Origin: Pontibacter akesuensis
Lineage (GTDB): Bacteria > Bacteroidota > Bacteroidia > Cytophagales > Hymenobacteraceae
DNA length: 64,000 bases
Reading direction: 5' to 3'
Assembly: GCF_001611675.1 (NCBI RefSeq)
Contig: NZ_CP014766.1
Location: forward strand, 3,472,001 to 3,536,000
Positions 44,491 to 53,232 of the stretch are shown in pieces; positions within the stretch are counted from its first letter, which is position 1; every line of letters starts with the position of its first letter. The notes beneath the pieces are model-generated. The model had not been told where the DNA came from and searched no databases. It worked only from the letters and a program-made list of their open reading frames with translations. The position numbers and the translations under genes were made by a program.

Positions 44491-45807
44491 TTAATCGTGC
44501 AAAGTGGTTTGGTCCGGGCGAGGGTAGCTCTTATCGCCGGATACAATCTGCTGCATGCCCCGGATTACCTGGTAAACTTGGTCCAGTTGTGTATCGGTGA
44601 TGCAGTAGGGGGGTATGATGTAGATAATGTTACCCAGCGGACGCAGGACGACGCCGTGGTCCAGGCCATAGCTGTAAAGGGTGTCGCGCAGGTCGCTGAA
44701 GTATGATGTGGTGCCATCTGCGAACTCCACGGCCAGAATGGTCCCCTGCTGTCGCACCTGTGCCACCTGAGGAAGCGCTTTTATACTTGCAGCAAAGGCT
44801 GCATGCCTTGTCTCGATTCGCTTTATGCAATCCTGAGTCTCCTGCTTTAGGAGCAAATCCATACTTGCCAGGCCCGCGGCGCAGGCAACGGGATTGCCGG
44901 TATAGCTGTGGCCATGAAATAAAGTTTTGCCCTTGTCATCACTTAAGAAGGCATCATACACTTTCTCAGATGCGGAGGTTGCGCCTAAGGCCATCGTGCC
45001 ACCTGTTAAACCCTTGGACATACAAATAATGTCGGGTTGGTGCTGTAGGTAATCAGAGGCGAAGGTGCGGCCGGTGCGGCCGAAGCCCGTCATCACCTCA
45101 TCGGCAATCGTGAGGATGCTGTGCTGCTGGCAAACTTCCAGCAGGCGGTCCAGCACTTGCGGTGTGTACATTACCATGCCGGCCGTGCCCAGCACCAGTG
45201 GCTCATAGATAAAAGCGGCTACATCACCAGCCAAAGCGTAGGCCTCCAGTTGCTTGATCGTTTCTTCTTCCTCGCCCGGCACCGGCACATCAACAAAACA
45301 TACTTCAAACAAGTACGACCAGAACGGCGCTGTAAACGCACTGCGAGCGCTCACAGCCATGGCGCCAAAGGTATCGCCGTGGTAGCTGTCGCGGAAGGCG
45401 ACTATTTTTCGTTTGGGCGTGCCGAGATTGCTCCAGTACTGAATGGCCATTTTCATGGCTACCTCCACGGCTGTTGAGCCGTTGTCGGAGTAGAAGATGC
45501 GGCTCTGGCCTTTGGGCAAAATCTGCAGCAGGCGCTCGGCAAAGGTAATGGCAGCCGGATGCGTGAAACCCGCAAAAATGACGTGCTCCAACGTGTTCAG
45601 CTGCTCCGCTACTTTTTGCGCGATGTAAGGGTGTGCGTGTCCGTGCAGGTTTACCCACCACGAGGCTACGGCATCAATATAGGTCTTGCCATCGTCAGAA
45701 AACAAAAGCGCCCCCTCGCCCCGAACAATCGGAATAGGAAGCGCTGCGGTTTTCATTTGGGTATAGGGATGCCAGATGACGTTATGATCACGTTCGGCGA
45801 GGTTCAT
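44491..45807 (-). CDS. bioA: Adenosylmethionine-8-amino-7-oxononanoate aminotransferase
   Basis: A 438-residue class III PLP aminotransferase. It starts MNLAERDHNVIWHPYTQMK, characteristic of BioA, with SWWVNLHGHAHPYIA, SDNGSTAVEVAMKMAIQYW, DEVMTGFGRTGRTFA, the PLP lysine in CMSKGLTGG and FHGHSYTGNPVACAA. It uses SAM as amino donor to make 7,8-diaminopelargonate. Fourth gene of the bioB-bioF-bioD-bioA run, 46 bases after bioD. Confidence 0.95.
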   Translation of the reverse strand: MNLAERDHNVIWHPYTQMKTAALPIPIVRGEGALLFSDDGKTYIDAVASWWVNLHGHAHPYIAQKVAEQLNTLEHVIFAGFTHPAAITFAERLLQILPKGQSRIFYSDNGSTAVEVAMKMAIQYWSNLGTPKRKIVAFRDSYHGDTFGAMAVSARSAFTAPFWSYLFEVCFVDVPVPGEEEETIKQLEAYALAGDVAAFIYEPLVLGTAGMVMYTPQVLDRLLEVCQQHSILTIADEVMTGFGRTGRTFASDYLQHQPDIICMSKGLTGGTMALGATSASEKVYDAFLSDDKGKTLFHGHSYTGNPVACAAGLASMDLLLKQETQDCIKRIETRHAAFAASIKALPQVAQVRQQGTILAVEFADGTTSYFSDLRDTLYSYGLDHGVVLRPLGNIIYIIPPYCITDTQLDQVYQVIRGMQQIVSGDKSYPRPDQTTLHD

Positions 45808-45853
45808 TTGGAAGTATGTTTAAGTACAGGTATGATTCGGCACACCTAAATTT

Positions 45854-46501
45854 TTATCGTAAAGTTTTTTCGATAGGCTGAGCTGTTTCTAAGTATGCTT
45901 TAAACTCCCGGGCGTAGGTTGCCACGGCATCCTTGCAAAAGTCGGCTTCCTGACGGATAGACGGCAGGCGGCGCAAACCGGTATACTTGACGATAAAGTC
46001 CTCGGAGGTTTGGTTTTCCTCGCCGTTAAAGATAATGCCCGCCACCGGAATTTTGCGGTAACGCAGCACCTCTGCCGTGAGCAGGGTATGGTTTATACTT
46101 CCCAGGTAGTTGCGCGATACCAGCACCACTTCCAGCCCCAACTGCTGCACCAGGTCCAGCACCAGGTAGCGTTTGTTCAGGGGCACCATCAGGCCACCGG
46201 CTCCCTCCACGATCAGGTTATTCTGCGTGTCGGGTAGTTTCAGTCCTTTTACATCAATCTCAATGCCTTCGGCAGCGGCAGCCTTGTGCGGGGACGAAGC
46301 CATCTTGAGGCGGTAAGCCTCCGGGTGAAAAACCGAACGGGTATTGGAGACAAGGCTCTGCACCGTGTCTGTATCGGTAAAGTCGAGACCGCCCGCTTGC
46401 ACGGGTTTCCAGTAGTCAGCTTGCAGGGCCTCGGTGAGTATGGCTGCGGCAACTGTTTTGCCCACGTCCGTTCCGATGCCTGTTACGAAATATTGTTTCA
46501 T
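45854..46501 (-). CDS. bioD: Dethiobiotin synthetase
   Basis: A 215-residue P-loop ligase: FVTGIGTDVGKTVAAAIL (P-loop), YWKPVQAGG, NLIVEGAGGLMVPLN and VVLVSRNYLGSINHTLLT. It carboxylates diaminopelargonate and closes the ureido ring with ATP. Start ATG overlaps the bioF stop in ATGA. Confidence 0.94.
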   Translation of the reverse strand: MKQYFVTGIGTDVGKTVAAAILTEALQADYWKPVQAGGLDFTDTDTVQSLVSNTRSVFHPEAYRLKMASSPHKAAAAEGIEIDVKGLKLPDTQNNLIVEGAGGLMVPLNKRYLVLDLVQQLGLEVVLVSRNYLGSINHTLLTAEVLRYRKIPVAGIIFNGEENQTSEDFIVKYTGLRRLPSIRQEADFCKDAVATYAREFKAYLETAQPIEKTLR

Positions 46502-47634
46502 GTACCTTTGGCTATGGCCTTCACGAGGCCCTCAATTTCTTGTTCTGTATTAAAAGCATGCACGATAATGCGCAGCCGCTCGGTACCCTGGGGCACAGTG
46601 GGCGACAGCACGGGCCGTACATCAAAACCATCTTGTTGCAGCGCAGCCGCCAACTCTTTGAGTCGCTGAGGCTGTTGCGGGAAAACAGACAGTATCACGC
46701 TGTTTTCGGGAGAGCAGCGAATGCCCTCCAAGGTGTTCAGTTTTAGGTACAGTTGGTGCGCCAGCTTCTTTGCCCTTTCCCGCTCTTCAGCAAGATCGGG
46801 CAGCAAGACATAAGCGCATTTCAGGCTCACCAACGCATGCGTTGGCAGCCCGGTAGTATAAATAAAAGCGCGACTGTAATTGATGAGGAAGTCGCGGAGC
46901 ACGTTAGGTCCTACTACGGCCGCACCATGGCTTCCCAAGGCCTTGCCGTACGTAAGCACGCGTGCAAACACGTCCTGCTGCAGCCCCAGGGCCGAAACAA
47001 GTCCTTCGCCTTCCGCACCGTAGAGGCCCACGGCATGTGCCTCATCTACTATAAGCGCTGCCTGATGTTCGTTACACACTTGGGCCAGTTCCTCTAAAGG
47101 AGCCTGGTCGCCATCCATGGAGTAAACCGATTCCGCCAACACATATACTTGCCCGGCAGCGTGTTTTAGCTTCTGCTGCAAATCCGCCACGCTGTTATGC
47201 CGAAACGGGAAGGCTTTGGCAAAGCTGAGGCGCAGCCCGTCTTTCATGGAGGCATGGCTGGCCTCATCGTAAAAAACGGTATCGCCGCGCTGTGGCAAAG
47301 CCGATAGCAAACCAATATTAGCTGTGTAGCCGGAGTTAAAAAGCAAGGCCGCCTCCGCCTGGTGAAAGCCTGCAATCGTACTTTCCAGCTCCTCAAAAAG
47401 CAGGTGGTTACCAGATAAAAGGCGGGAGCCGGTTGCTCCCAAAGGCAGATGCTTGTACTTGTGTTCCTCGGCACGGATCAGCTCCCGCAGCCTTTCGGAA
47501 CGCGCTAAACCAAGATAATCATTTGAGCAGAAATCCACCAGCCCGGAGGTGGTCTTTAACGCCCGCAAATTTCCCTGTTCTTTCCGCTCCGTGAGCTTCT
47601 GCTGCAGCTTGTATGACAAAGGATGATGTGACAA
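46498..47634 (-). CDS. bioF: 8-amino-7-oxononanoate synthase
   Basis: A 378-residue alpha-oxoamine synthase: FCSNDYLGLARSERL, GATGSRLLSGNHLLFEELE, YDEASHASMKDGL, LIVDEAHAVGLYG and, at the PLP-lysine site, VLTYGKALGSHGA. It condenses pimeloyl-ACP/CoA with alanine. The first codon is TTG at 47634; there is no in-frame ATG near the N-terminus. It lies 67 bases after bioB and overlaps bioD. Confidence 0.93.
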   Translation of the reverse strand: MSHHPLSYKLQQKLTERKEQGNLRALKTTSGLVDFCSNDYLGLARSERLRELIRAEEHKYKHLPLGATGSRLLSGNHLLFEELESTIAGFHQAEAALLFNSGYTANIGLLSALPQRGDTVFYDEASHASMKDGLRLSFAKAFPFRHNSVADLQQKLKHAAGQVYVLAESVYSMDGDQAPLEELAQVCNEHQAALIVDEAHAVGLYGAEGEGLVSALGLQQDVFARVLTYGKALGSHGAAVVGPNVLRDFLINYSRAFIYTTGLPTHALVSLKCAYVLLPDLAEERERAKKLAHQLYLKLNTLEGIRCSPENSVILSVFPQQPQRLKELAAALQQDGFDVRPVLSPTVPQGTERLRIIVHAFNTEQEIEGLVKAIAKGT

Positions 47635-47701
47635 AGGACAAAGGAATTAGAAGTTGTTGTACTAAAATGTCTCTTTTGTCTTATGTCAAATAGTCTTTTG
47701 T

Positions 47702-48703
47702 CTACCCAACCACCGGCTGCGCTTCTTCCTTGAATGATTTTCTCGGGCTTAGGCCCAGCAACTGGAACATCGCTTTGTCCGCATCGAAATCCGGGTTAGG
47801 CGTTGTCAACAGCTTTTCGCCGGTAAAGATGGAGTTGGCGCCAGCCAGGAAGCAAAGTGCCTGGTCTGTTACGCTCATGCGCTCACGGCCAGCCGACAGG
47901 CGCACCATGGATTGTGGCATCAGGATTCGCGCGGTAGCGATCATGCGCACCATCTCCCAAACCGAAACAAGCGGCTGGTTCTCCAGTGGGGTTCCTTTAA
48001 CAGGCACCAGGGCATTTACCGGAACCGACTCCGGGTGCTGCTCCATGGTTGACAAGGTATGCAGCATGCCGATGCGGTCTTCGTCCGTCTCGCCTAAACC
48101 GATGATACCACCTGAGCAAACCGAAATACCGGCCTTGCGCACGTTATCAATTGTGTTCAAACGATCATCGTAGGTGCGGGTAGTGATGATGCTGGCGTAG
48201 TTTTCAGCAGAGGTGTCCAGGTTGTGGTTGTAGGCATACAATCCGGCTTCTTTCAGCTTCTCGGCCTGGTACTCGTTCACCATACCCAGTGTACAGCAAA
48301 CCTCCAGCCCCATGTCGTTCACGCCTTTCACCATGTCCAGCACCTTGTCGAAGTCGCGGTTGTCGCGCACCTCGCGCCAGGCAGCGCCCATGCAGAAGCG
48401 GGTAGAACCACCTTCTTTGGCGCGCTGTGCCGCCGTCAGCACCTGGTCTTGGCTCATCAGTTTGTGCACATCCACCCCGGTGTGGTAGCGCGCCGCCTGT
48501 GGGCAGTAGGCACAGTCTTCGGAGCAGCCGCCTGTTTTCACCGACAGCAGCGTGCACACCTGCACCTCGCCGGTGGCCTGGTACTGCTTGTGCACAGTAG
48601 CCGCCTCCACGATCAGTTCGAGTACTGGCTTAAAGTAAATAGCTTTTATTTCTTCCAGGCTCCAGTCGTTTCGGAGACTTGTGTTTTGTCCGTTTAGCAT
48701 CAT
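47702..48703 (-). CDS. bioB: Biotin synthase
   Basis: A 333-residue radical SAM enzyme with the [10 protein letters not shown] cluster motif (CxxxCxxC), preceded by LLSVKTGGC, and later [29 protein letters not shown] and [10 protein letters not shown]. It inserts sulfur into dethiobiotin. First gene of the biotin run; starts at ATG 48703 or the adjacent ATG 48700. The upstream 490 bases contain no gene and presumably the promoter. Confidence 0.96.
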   Translation of the reverse strand: MMLNGQNTSLRNDWSLEEIKAIYFKPVLELIVEAATVHKQYQATGEVQVCTLLSVKTGGCSEDCAYCPQAARYHTGVDVHKLMSQDQVLTAAQRAKEGGSTRFCMGAAWREVRDNRDFDKVLDMVKGVNDMGLEVCCTLGMVNEYQAEKLKEAGLYAYNHNLDTSAENYASIITTRTYDDRLNTIDNVRKAGISVCSGGIIGLGETDEDRIGMLHTLSTMEQHPESVPVNALVPVKGTPLENQPLVSVWEMVRMIATARILMPQSMVRLSAGRERMSVTDQALCFLAGANSIFTGEKLLTTPNPDFDADKAMFQLLGLSPRKSFKEEAQPVVG

Positions 48704-49195
48704 GGTACGCGTGTTTTGGGTTACGAAGGTAATTTGAAGATTTAGGAATTAAAAATCAAAAGTATGGGTACATTTCGTGGATAATTAACTAAGTAATTCA
48801 GCTTGTGCAGGTTTTCTGTGGATAAATTCTTTTGTTGATATGTTAAGAATTTTTCGGTGAAGCAGCCACTGCAAGCCCGAGGTGCGGTATAAAGCCTGAG
48901 CTTTCAGTAGAATATGTTTCCTGCCGCTATGCTGTAAAAAAAGATGTAGGGCTGAAAGTTTTTAAAAGTATCTGGTGAAGCGGCCAACTAAGTCGCTGCT
49001 TTATAATTTCGGGAACTGAGGATAGCTAATTTTACTATCTTGGGTATCCAATCATACTTTATCCTAAGCCGCTCCACACGTAGTGTAAGAAGTGCAAGTG
49101 TGTGCTTTACTTAACATGGAGTTGTGGAGAAGCCGGTGCAAGTATGGATGAGAAAGTATGGAGCCTCGTTAACACCATTCTAAACAGTAACTTTT
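48704..49195. other. Intergenic stretch between divergent bioB and the deacetylase gene
   Basis: No gene or clear structured element seen. Holds a few AAGTAT-type motifs. Possible BirA operator not recognised. Confidence 0.4.
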
Positions 49196-50002
49196 ATGAA
49201 GTCAGTTGTTATACTTATACTTTGCCTTTGTGGCCTGCCGGTTTTTGCGCAGCAGAAAAACGTGTGGAACGGTAAAAGAGCGGCCGTGGTGCTCACGTAT
49301 GACGATGCCCTACACGTGCATCTGGATAATGCCATACCTGCCCTGGATTTGCTGGGGCTGAAGGGTACATTCTTTCTAACTGCCGCTGCGCCCGCTTTCA
49401 CCGAGCGGCTAAAGGAGTGGGAGAAGGTAGCCTCAAACAAACATGAACTCGCGAATCACACGCTTTTTCATCCCTGCATCGGCAGCCGCCCCGGCCGTGA
49501 GTTTGTGACGCCCGAGTATGACCTGGCTACCTATACAGTGCGCCGCATCACCGACGAAATCAAGGTCACCAACACCATGCTAAATTCAGTGGACGGAAAA
49601 ACAGAGCGCACCTTTGCCTATCCTTGCGGCGATACGACTGTCGGTGGCGTGCCTTATGTGGATGCGGTTAAAGAAAACTTTGTGGCTGCACGTGGTGTGC
49701 AGGGCAAAATGGTGCCGCGCAATGAGCAGGACCTCTACAACATAGGCACGTACATGATCAGTGGGCAGACGGGGGAGGAACTGATTGCGCTGGTGAAGGA
49801 AGCCATGAAAACGAACAGCCTAGTGGTGTTTCTCTTTCATGGCGTGGGCGGCGAACATGGCCTGAATGTGTCGCTGGAGGCGCACCGTAAGCTGTTGCAC
49901 TTCCTGAAGGCGCAGGAAAAGCACGTATGGAATCCTACATTTTTAGAAGCCGCGAACTATCTGAAAGCTGAGGAGCCGGTAAAGAAAGCGAGCCGGAAGT
50001 GA
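49196..50002 (+). CDS. Polysaccharide deacetylase (CE4 family), exported
   Basis: A 268-residue protein with signal peptide (MKSVVILILCLCGLPVFAQ). CE4/NodB features: VVLTYDDALHVHLDNAIP (catalytic Asp-Asp), LKGTFFLTA, HELANHTLFHPC (two metal-binding His), RTFAYPCGD and VVFLFHGVGGEHG. It probably removes acetyl groups from an extracellular or cell-wall sugar polymer. Single gene; the substrate cannot be told. Confidence 0.88.
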   Translation: MKSVVILILCLCGLPVFAQQKNVWNGKRAAVVLTYDDALHVHLDNAIPALDLLGLKGTFFLTAAAPAFTERLKEWEKVASNKHELANHTLFHPCIGSRPGREFVTPEYDLATYTVRRITDEIKVTNTMLNSVDGKTERTFAYPCGDTTVGGVPYVDAVKENFVAARGVQGKMVPRNEQDLYNIGTYMISGQTGEELIALVKEAMKTNSLVVFLFHGVGGEHGLNVSLEAHRKLLHFLKAQEKHVWNPTFLEAANYLKAEEPVKKASRK

Positions 50003-50278
50003 GGAATGACTCTAAGTAACAGGCAAGAGCAGGTGGTGTATTTGGATTTCCCGTTGCGGACAAGTATAAATCCTAAGCCCCGGTTGTGTCCTGTGCTTCT
50101 AAAATCCGTAGTCTTTCCTCCGGCAGTTGTGGATCAAGCGCATCGTGCAACTCATCCGAGGGCATCTTTTCTTTTTCTGAATTCAATGCAGTGGTTGGTT
50201 AGAAGCCATACTTCTTATACTTGAACTTTAAAGGTGAAATAAGCAAGTATAGGAGCTGAATGCTGAGGCGTGTCTAAT

Positions 50279-50626
50279 TTATTTCTGAATTCCCACAATC
50301 CCAATGTACTTGGCGTTTTCATAAAAGTCGGCGCATGTTGCATCTCCCGCTGCTTCGCATAGCTTGTTTCCATTACAGTCTGTGGGATATACTACCATAT
50401 CGGCGCAGTGATTCCCCAACACGTAATATTGCTTGCGCTTGTATTCGTACAAGGTCAGATAAAACTTGCACCCTGGATCTTCGCCCTGATAAGGTACCAT
50501 CTCGTTTTGCTCCAGATATGTTTCAAGGCAATCCTGAACACAGGTTACATCGTCTTCTTTGTCGCAGCTGACGCCTAGAAACAGGAAGAACATGAATGCA
50601 AGAATAGTAGTGATGCGGGTTTTCAT
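50279..50626 (-). CDS. Small Cys-rich lipoprotein, function unknown
   Basis: A 115-residue protein from the ATG at 50626, giving a signal peptide with lipobox FLGVSC (Cys21). The mature part has nine or so cysteines in pairs (CVQDC, DCNGNKLC, CADF), consistent with disulfides outside the cytoplasm. It resembles the short Bacteroidota lipoproteins of the DUF6970 type in size and the YKRKQYYVLGNHCADM segment, but that match is tentative. The longer frame to 50683 lacks a signal peptide. Confidence 0.65.
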   Translation of the reverse strand: MKTRITTILAFMFFLFLGVSCDKEDDVTCVQDCLETYLEQNEMVPYQGEDPGCKFYLTLYEYKRKQYYVLGNHCADMVVYPTDCNGNKLCEAAGDATCADFYENAKYIGIVGIQK

Positions 50627-50816
50627 AGGTTGCGTTTTATAGTACCTATCTCCCTGACCCCTACAATTGCCTGCAGGTTGCATCGCTGGTGCATTAAACT
50701 GCCTCGTATTGATAGCGGATGAAGCTACGTTTATGATGCTGATGCTAAGGCCTTTTGCAAATACTTCTTCCTAAATCAAATTTCTACAAAAGCATGTAAA
50801 ACACCGCTTAGATTAT

Positions 50817-50856
50817 AATCAGAAAAGGCATCCATAAAGGGATGCCTTTTCTGATT
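50817..50856 (-). terminator. Terminator of the 50861-51493 gene
   Basis: 17-bp perfect stem AATCAGAAAAGGCATCC with loop ATAAAG (plus-strand reading); on the minus strand it directly follows the stop codon and the T-rich descending arm gives the U-run. Confidence 0.8.
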
Positions 50857-50860
50857 TGTT

Positions 50861-51493
50861 TTATACTTCCTTTGCCTCCTCCAGGTGCACCAGGTAGCGC
50901 GTCAGGTTATCCCACTGCATCTCCTGGAAGCCAGCCCAGCCGCCCTCTGCCACCAATGTGTTTAGCACGGCGCGGTCACCGGCTTCCTCGCCATGGTTGT
51001 TAATGCCTTCGTTGCGGCCAATCTCGAAGGCTGATAGCTTGTTGCCTTCACGGGTTACGCGGAAAGTACTGCTGGCCTCTTTTATAAAGAAGTGCTCGAT
51101 CTTGGCATCGCCCTCGCCGAGTTCTGACGGCTGTTCGCTTGGGTGCACCACGAACTCTGCCAGGTTCTCCTCCTCCCGCACGGCCGTCACTCTTACCCAG
51201 TTCTCCAGGTCCGAGCCCGGAAGTATGATTTTAATATAATATCCTATTTCTGGCATTTTGGCTGTGGTGCGGTGGCCACGGTCGTCGTACAGGTAAAAGG
51301 TAGAGTTTACCCCGCCGATTTTTGTCCACATGTTCACGTCAAACAGCTTTGCCTTCGATCGCTCAAACGCCTCCCGGGCCTCCGCCTCCGTCTGAAATTC
51401 GTTGTGGTTCTGGTAGAGCTTGTCTTTTGTCTCTTCCCCCTGCACCACCTTTATCTCCTTTTTTATACTATTCACTACATCTTTGATCGACAT
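50861..51493 (-). CDS. Conserved hypothetical protein
   Basis: A 210-residue soluble, acidic protein (MSIKDVVNSIKKEIKVVQGE ... TRYLVHLEEAKEV) with no signal or membrane segment. I do not recognise a domain. It contains a beta-rich middle (GGVNSTFYLYDDRGHRTTA, IGYYIKIILPGSDLENWVRV) and a glycine-rich C-terminal part (AEGGWAGFQEMQWDNL). It has an unusually strong Shine-Dalgarno sequence and its own terminator, which supports it as a real and well-expressed gene. Confidence 0.65.
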   Translation of the reverse strand: MSIKDVVNSIKKEIKVVQGEETKDKLYQNHNEFQTEAEAREAFERSKAKLFDVNMWTKIGGVNSTFYLYDDRGHRTTAKMPEIGYYIKIILPGSDLENWVRVTAVREEENLAEFVVHPSEQPSELGEGDAKIEHFFIKEASSTFRVTREGNKLSAFEIGRNEGINNHGEEAGDRAVLNTLVAEGGWAGFQEMQWDNLTRYLVHLEEAKEV

Positions 51494-51500
51494 ATTTTTT

Positions 51501-51509
51501 CCTCCTCCT
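51501..51509 (-). promoter_or_regulatory. Strong Shine-Dalgarno sequence
   Basis: AGGAGGAGG on the minus strand, seven A/T bases before the ATG at 51493. Most genes of the window, as usual in Bacteroidota, lack such a site. Confidence 0.7.
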
Positions 51510-51660
51510 ACTTAAAGTGATGTTCCATTAGTTGGATAGAATTACGGCTGTGGAGGGGAGGAGTTTGGTAGTCAGGGTGATATTCTCTTCATACGGTGTA
51601 TTTAACCGCTGCCGCAACAGCTCCGTATACCGAAGTGCACCGCAGATATATAACTATACT

Positions 51661-53232
51661 ATGGAAAAGATGAACAACGGTGAAGGCGGCAGCCACAAGG
51701 GCAGCATGGGGATGCGTGGCGTAACACGACCCATGGCCGAGAAAGAGGTGCGGCAGCACAACCATGAAATGCACGGCGACAGTGAGCAGCACAGCAAGGA
51801 CAAAGGGAAGGAAATGCAGGGGATGGATATGTCTGACGAGATGCGGGAGAAGATGCTGCGCATGCACCACATGCAAACGCTGTGGGTGTACTGGATGATC
51901 ATCATCCTGGGCGCCTGGGTGCTGCTCTCGCCGCTCACCTTCGACTACGGCATCGGCACTGTGCAGCCCTCGGGCGGCAGGAGCGTGTGGCTCAGCATGG
52001 AGCAGCGCATCGGGTTCATGAAATGGAGCGACATCATCAGCGGCGCCTTGCTGATGTTCTTCGGTTGGCGCGGGCTTACGCCTAACCGACCCGTTAGTCT
52101 CTGGATCTGCTGCTTTATCGGCATCTGGCTTACCATGGCCCCGCTGCTGTTCTGGTCGCCCACGGCAGTGGCCTACCTGAACGATACCATGGTGGGTGCA
52201 CTCATCATAGCCCTGACCATACTTATACCGGGTATGCCCAACATGATCATGTACATGAAGATGGGACCCGACACGCCTCCCGGCTGGAGCTATAACCCCT
52301 CCAGCTGGCCGCAGCGCTGGATTATGATGGTGCTGGCTTTTGTGGGCTGGGTCGTGTCGCGCTACCTGGCTGCTTTCCAGCTGGGCTACATCGATACGGT
52401 TTGGGATCCTTTCTTCGGGCAGCAGAGCGAGCAGGTGCTTAACTCGGCCATGTCGCACAGCATGCCGGTGTCTGATGCGGGCCTGGGCGCCATTGCCTAC
52501 ACGTTCGAGTTTTTGATGGGCTGGATGGGCGCCCCGAGCCGCTGGCGCACCATGCCCTGGATGGTGGCTATCTTCGGAATTCTTGTAATTCCGCTGGGGA
52601 TGGTGCACATCTTCCTGGTAATAAGCCAGCCGGTGATTGTGGGCGCCTGGTGCTTTTTCTGCCTGCTGGCCGCCGCTATCATGATCCCTATGATTCCGTT
52701 GGAGGCGGATGAGGTGATTGCCATGGGCCAGTTTATGAAAAAAAAGGTGAACCAGGGCGAAAGCTTCTGGAAGGTGTTCTGGAAGGGTGGCAACATTGAG
52801 AGTGACGCAAAGGACGAGGCACCTGAAATGATGGCCTTCCCGCAGAAGCCAGGCCCCGTTTACAGCGCCTCCATCTGGGGCGTCAGCTTTCCCTGGACGC
52901 TGACCGTAGCCACACTGCTGGGAATAGCCCTGGTGTTTGCACCCGGTATTTTTGGGGTGCCGATAAAAGAAACTGTGGCCGATGTGTTTCACCTGGCGGG
53001 CTCGCTGGTGGTGGTCACCTCCATTTTCTGCATGGGGGAGCCTTTGCGCAGGGGGCGCTACTTTAACTTACTGCTCGGGCTTACAGTGGCGGTGGCGCCC
53101 TGGTTTTTGGGCAACAGCCCCACCGGCTTAAGTATAACTGGTATTGTGCTGGGTTTGGCAGTGGCGGCACTGTCACTCCCGCTGGGGCCTAAAACGCAAA
53201 CTTACGCGGGCTGGGATGAATACATCAAATAA
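51661..53232 (+). CDS. Membrane protein: SPW repeats and VKOR-like domain with Met/His-rich N-tail
   Basis: A 523-residue polytopic membrane protein (ATG at 51661; the frame upstream to 51532 has no support). Residues 1-~70 are rich in Met, His, Lys and Glu (HNHEMHGD, EMQGMDMSDEM, MLRMHHM), like copper-binding tails. Residues ~75-190 contain two SPW repeats (GAWVLLSPLTFDYG, GIWLTMAPLLFWSP). Residues ~215-350 resemble a VKOR-family domain, ending GAWCFFCLLAA with a CxxC (Cys331, Cys334), but the first loop cysteines of VKOR are missing. A further SPW-like pair is C-terminal. Redox or structural role uncertain. Its stop overlaps the next gene by 17 bases. Confidence 0.78.
   Translation: MEKMNNGEGGSHKGSMGMRGVTRPMAEKEVRQHNHEMHGDSEQHSKDKGKEMQGMDMSDEMREKMLRMHHMQTLWVYWMIIILGAWVLLSPLTFDYGIGTVQPSGGRSVWLSMEQRIGFMKWSDIISGALLMFFGWRGLTPNRPVSLWICCFIGIWLTMAPLLFWSPTAVAYLNDTMVGALIIALTILIPGMPNMIMYMKMGPDTPPGWSYNPSSWPQRWIMMVLAFVGWVVSRYLAAFQLGYIDTVWDPFFGQQSEQVLNSAMSHSMPVSDAGLGAIAYTFEFLMGWMGAPSRWRTMPWMVAIFGILVIPLGMVHIFLVISQPVIVGAWCFFCLLAAAIMIPMIPLEADEVIAMGQFMKKKVNQGESFWKVFWKGGNIESDAKDEAPEMMAFPQKPGPVYSASIWGVSFPWTLTVATLLGIALVFAPGIFGVPIKETVADVFHLAGSLVVVTSIFCMGEPLRRGRYFNLLLGLTVAVAPWFLGNSPTGLSITGIVLGLAVAALSLPLGPKTQTYAGWDEYIK

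Noticed and set aside
50006..50224. 72-codon plus ORF after the deacetylase
   Set aside because: No recognisable features and no terminator; composition like intergenic DNA.
51589..52992. 467-codon minus-strand ORF
   Set aside because: Fully antisense to the SPW/VKOR-like gene; His/Gln/Pro-rich shadow translation without domains or signal.
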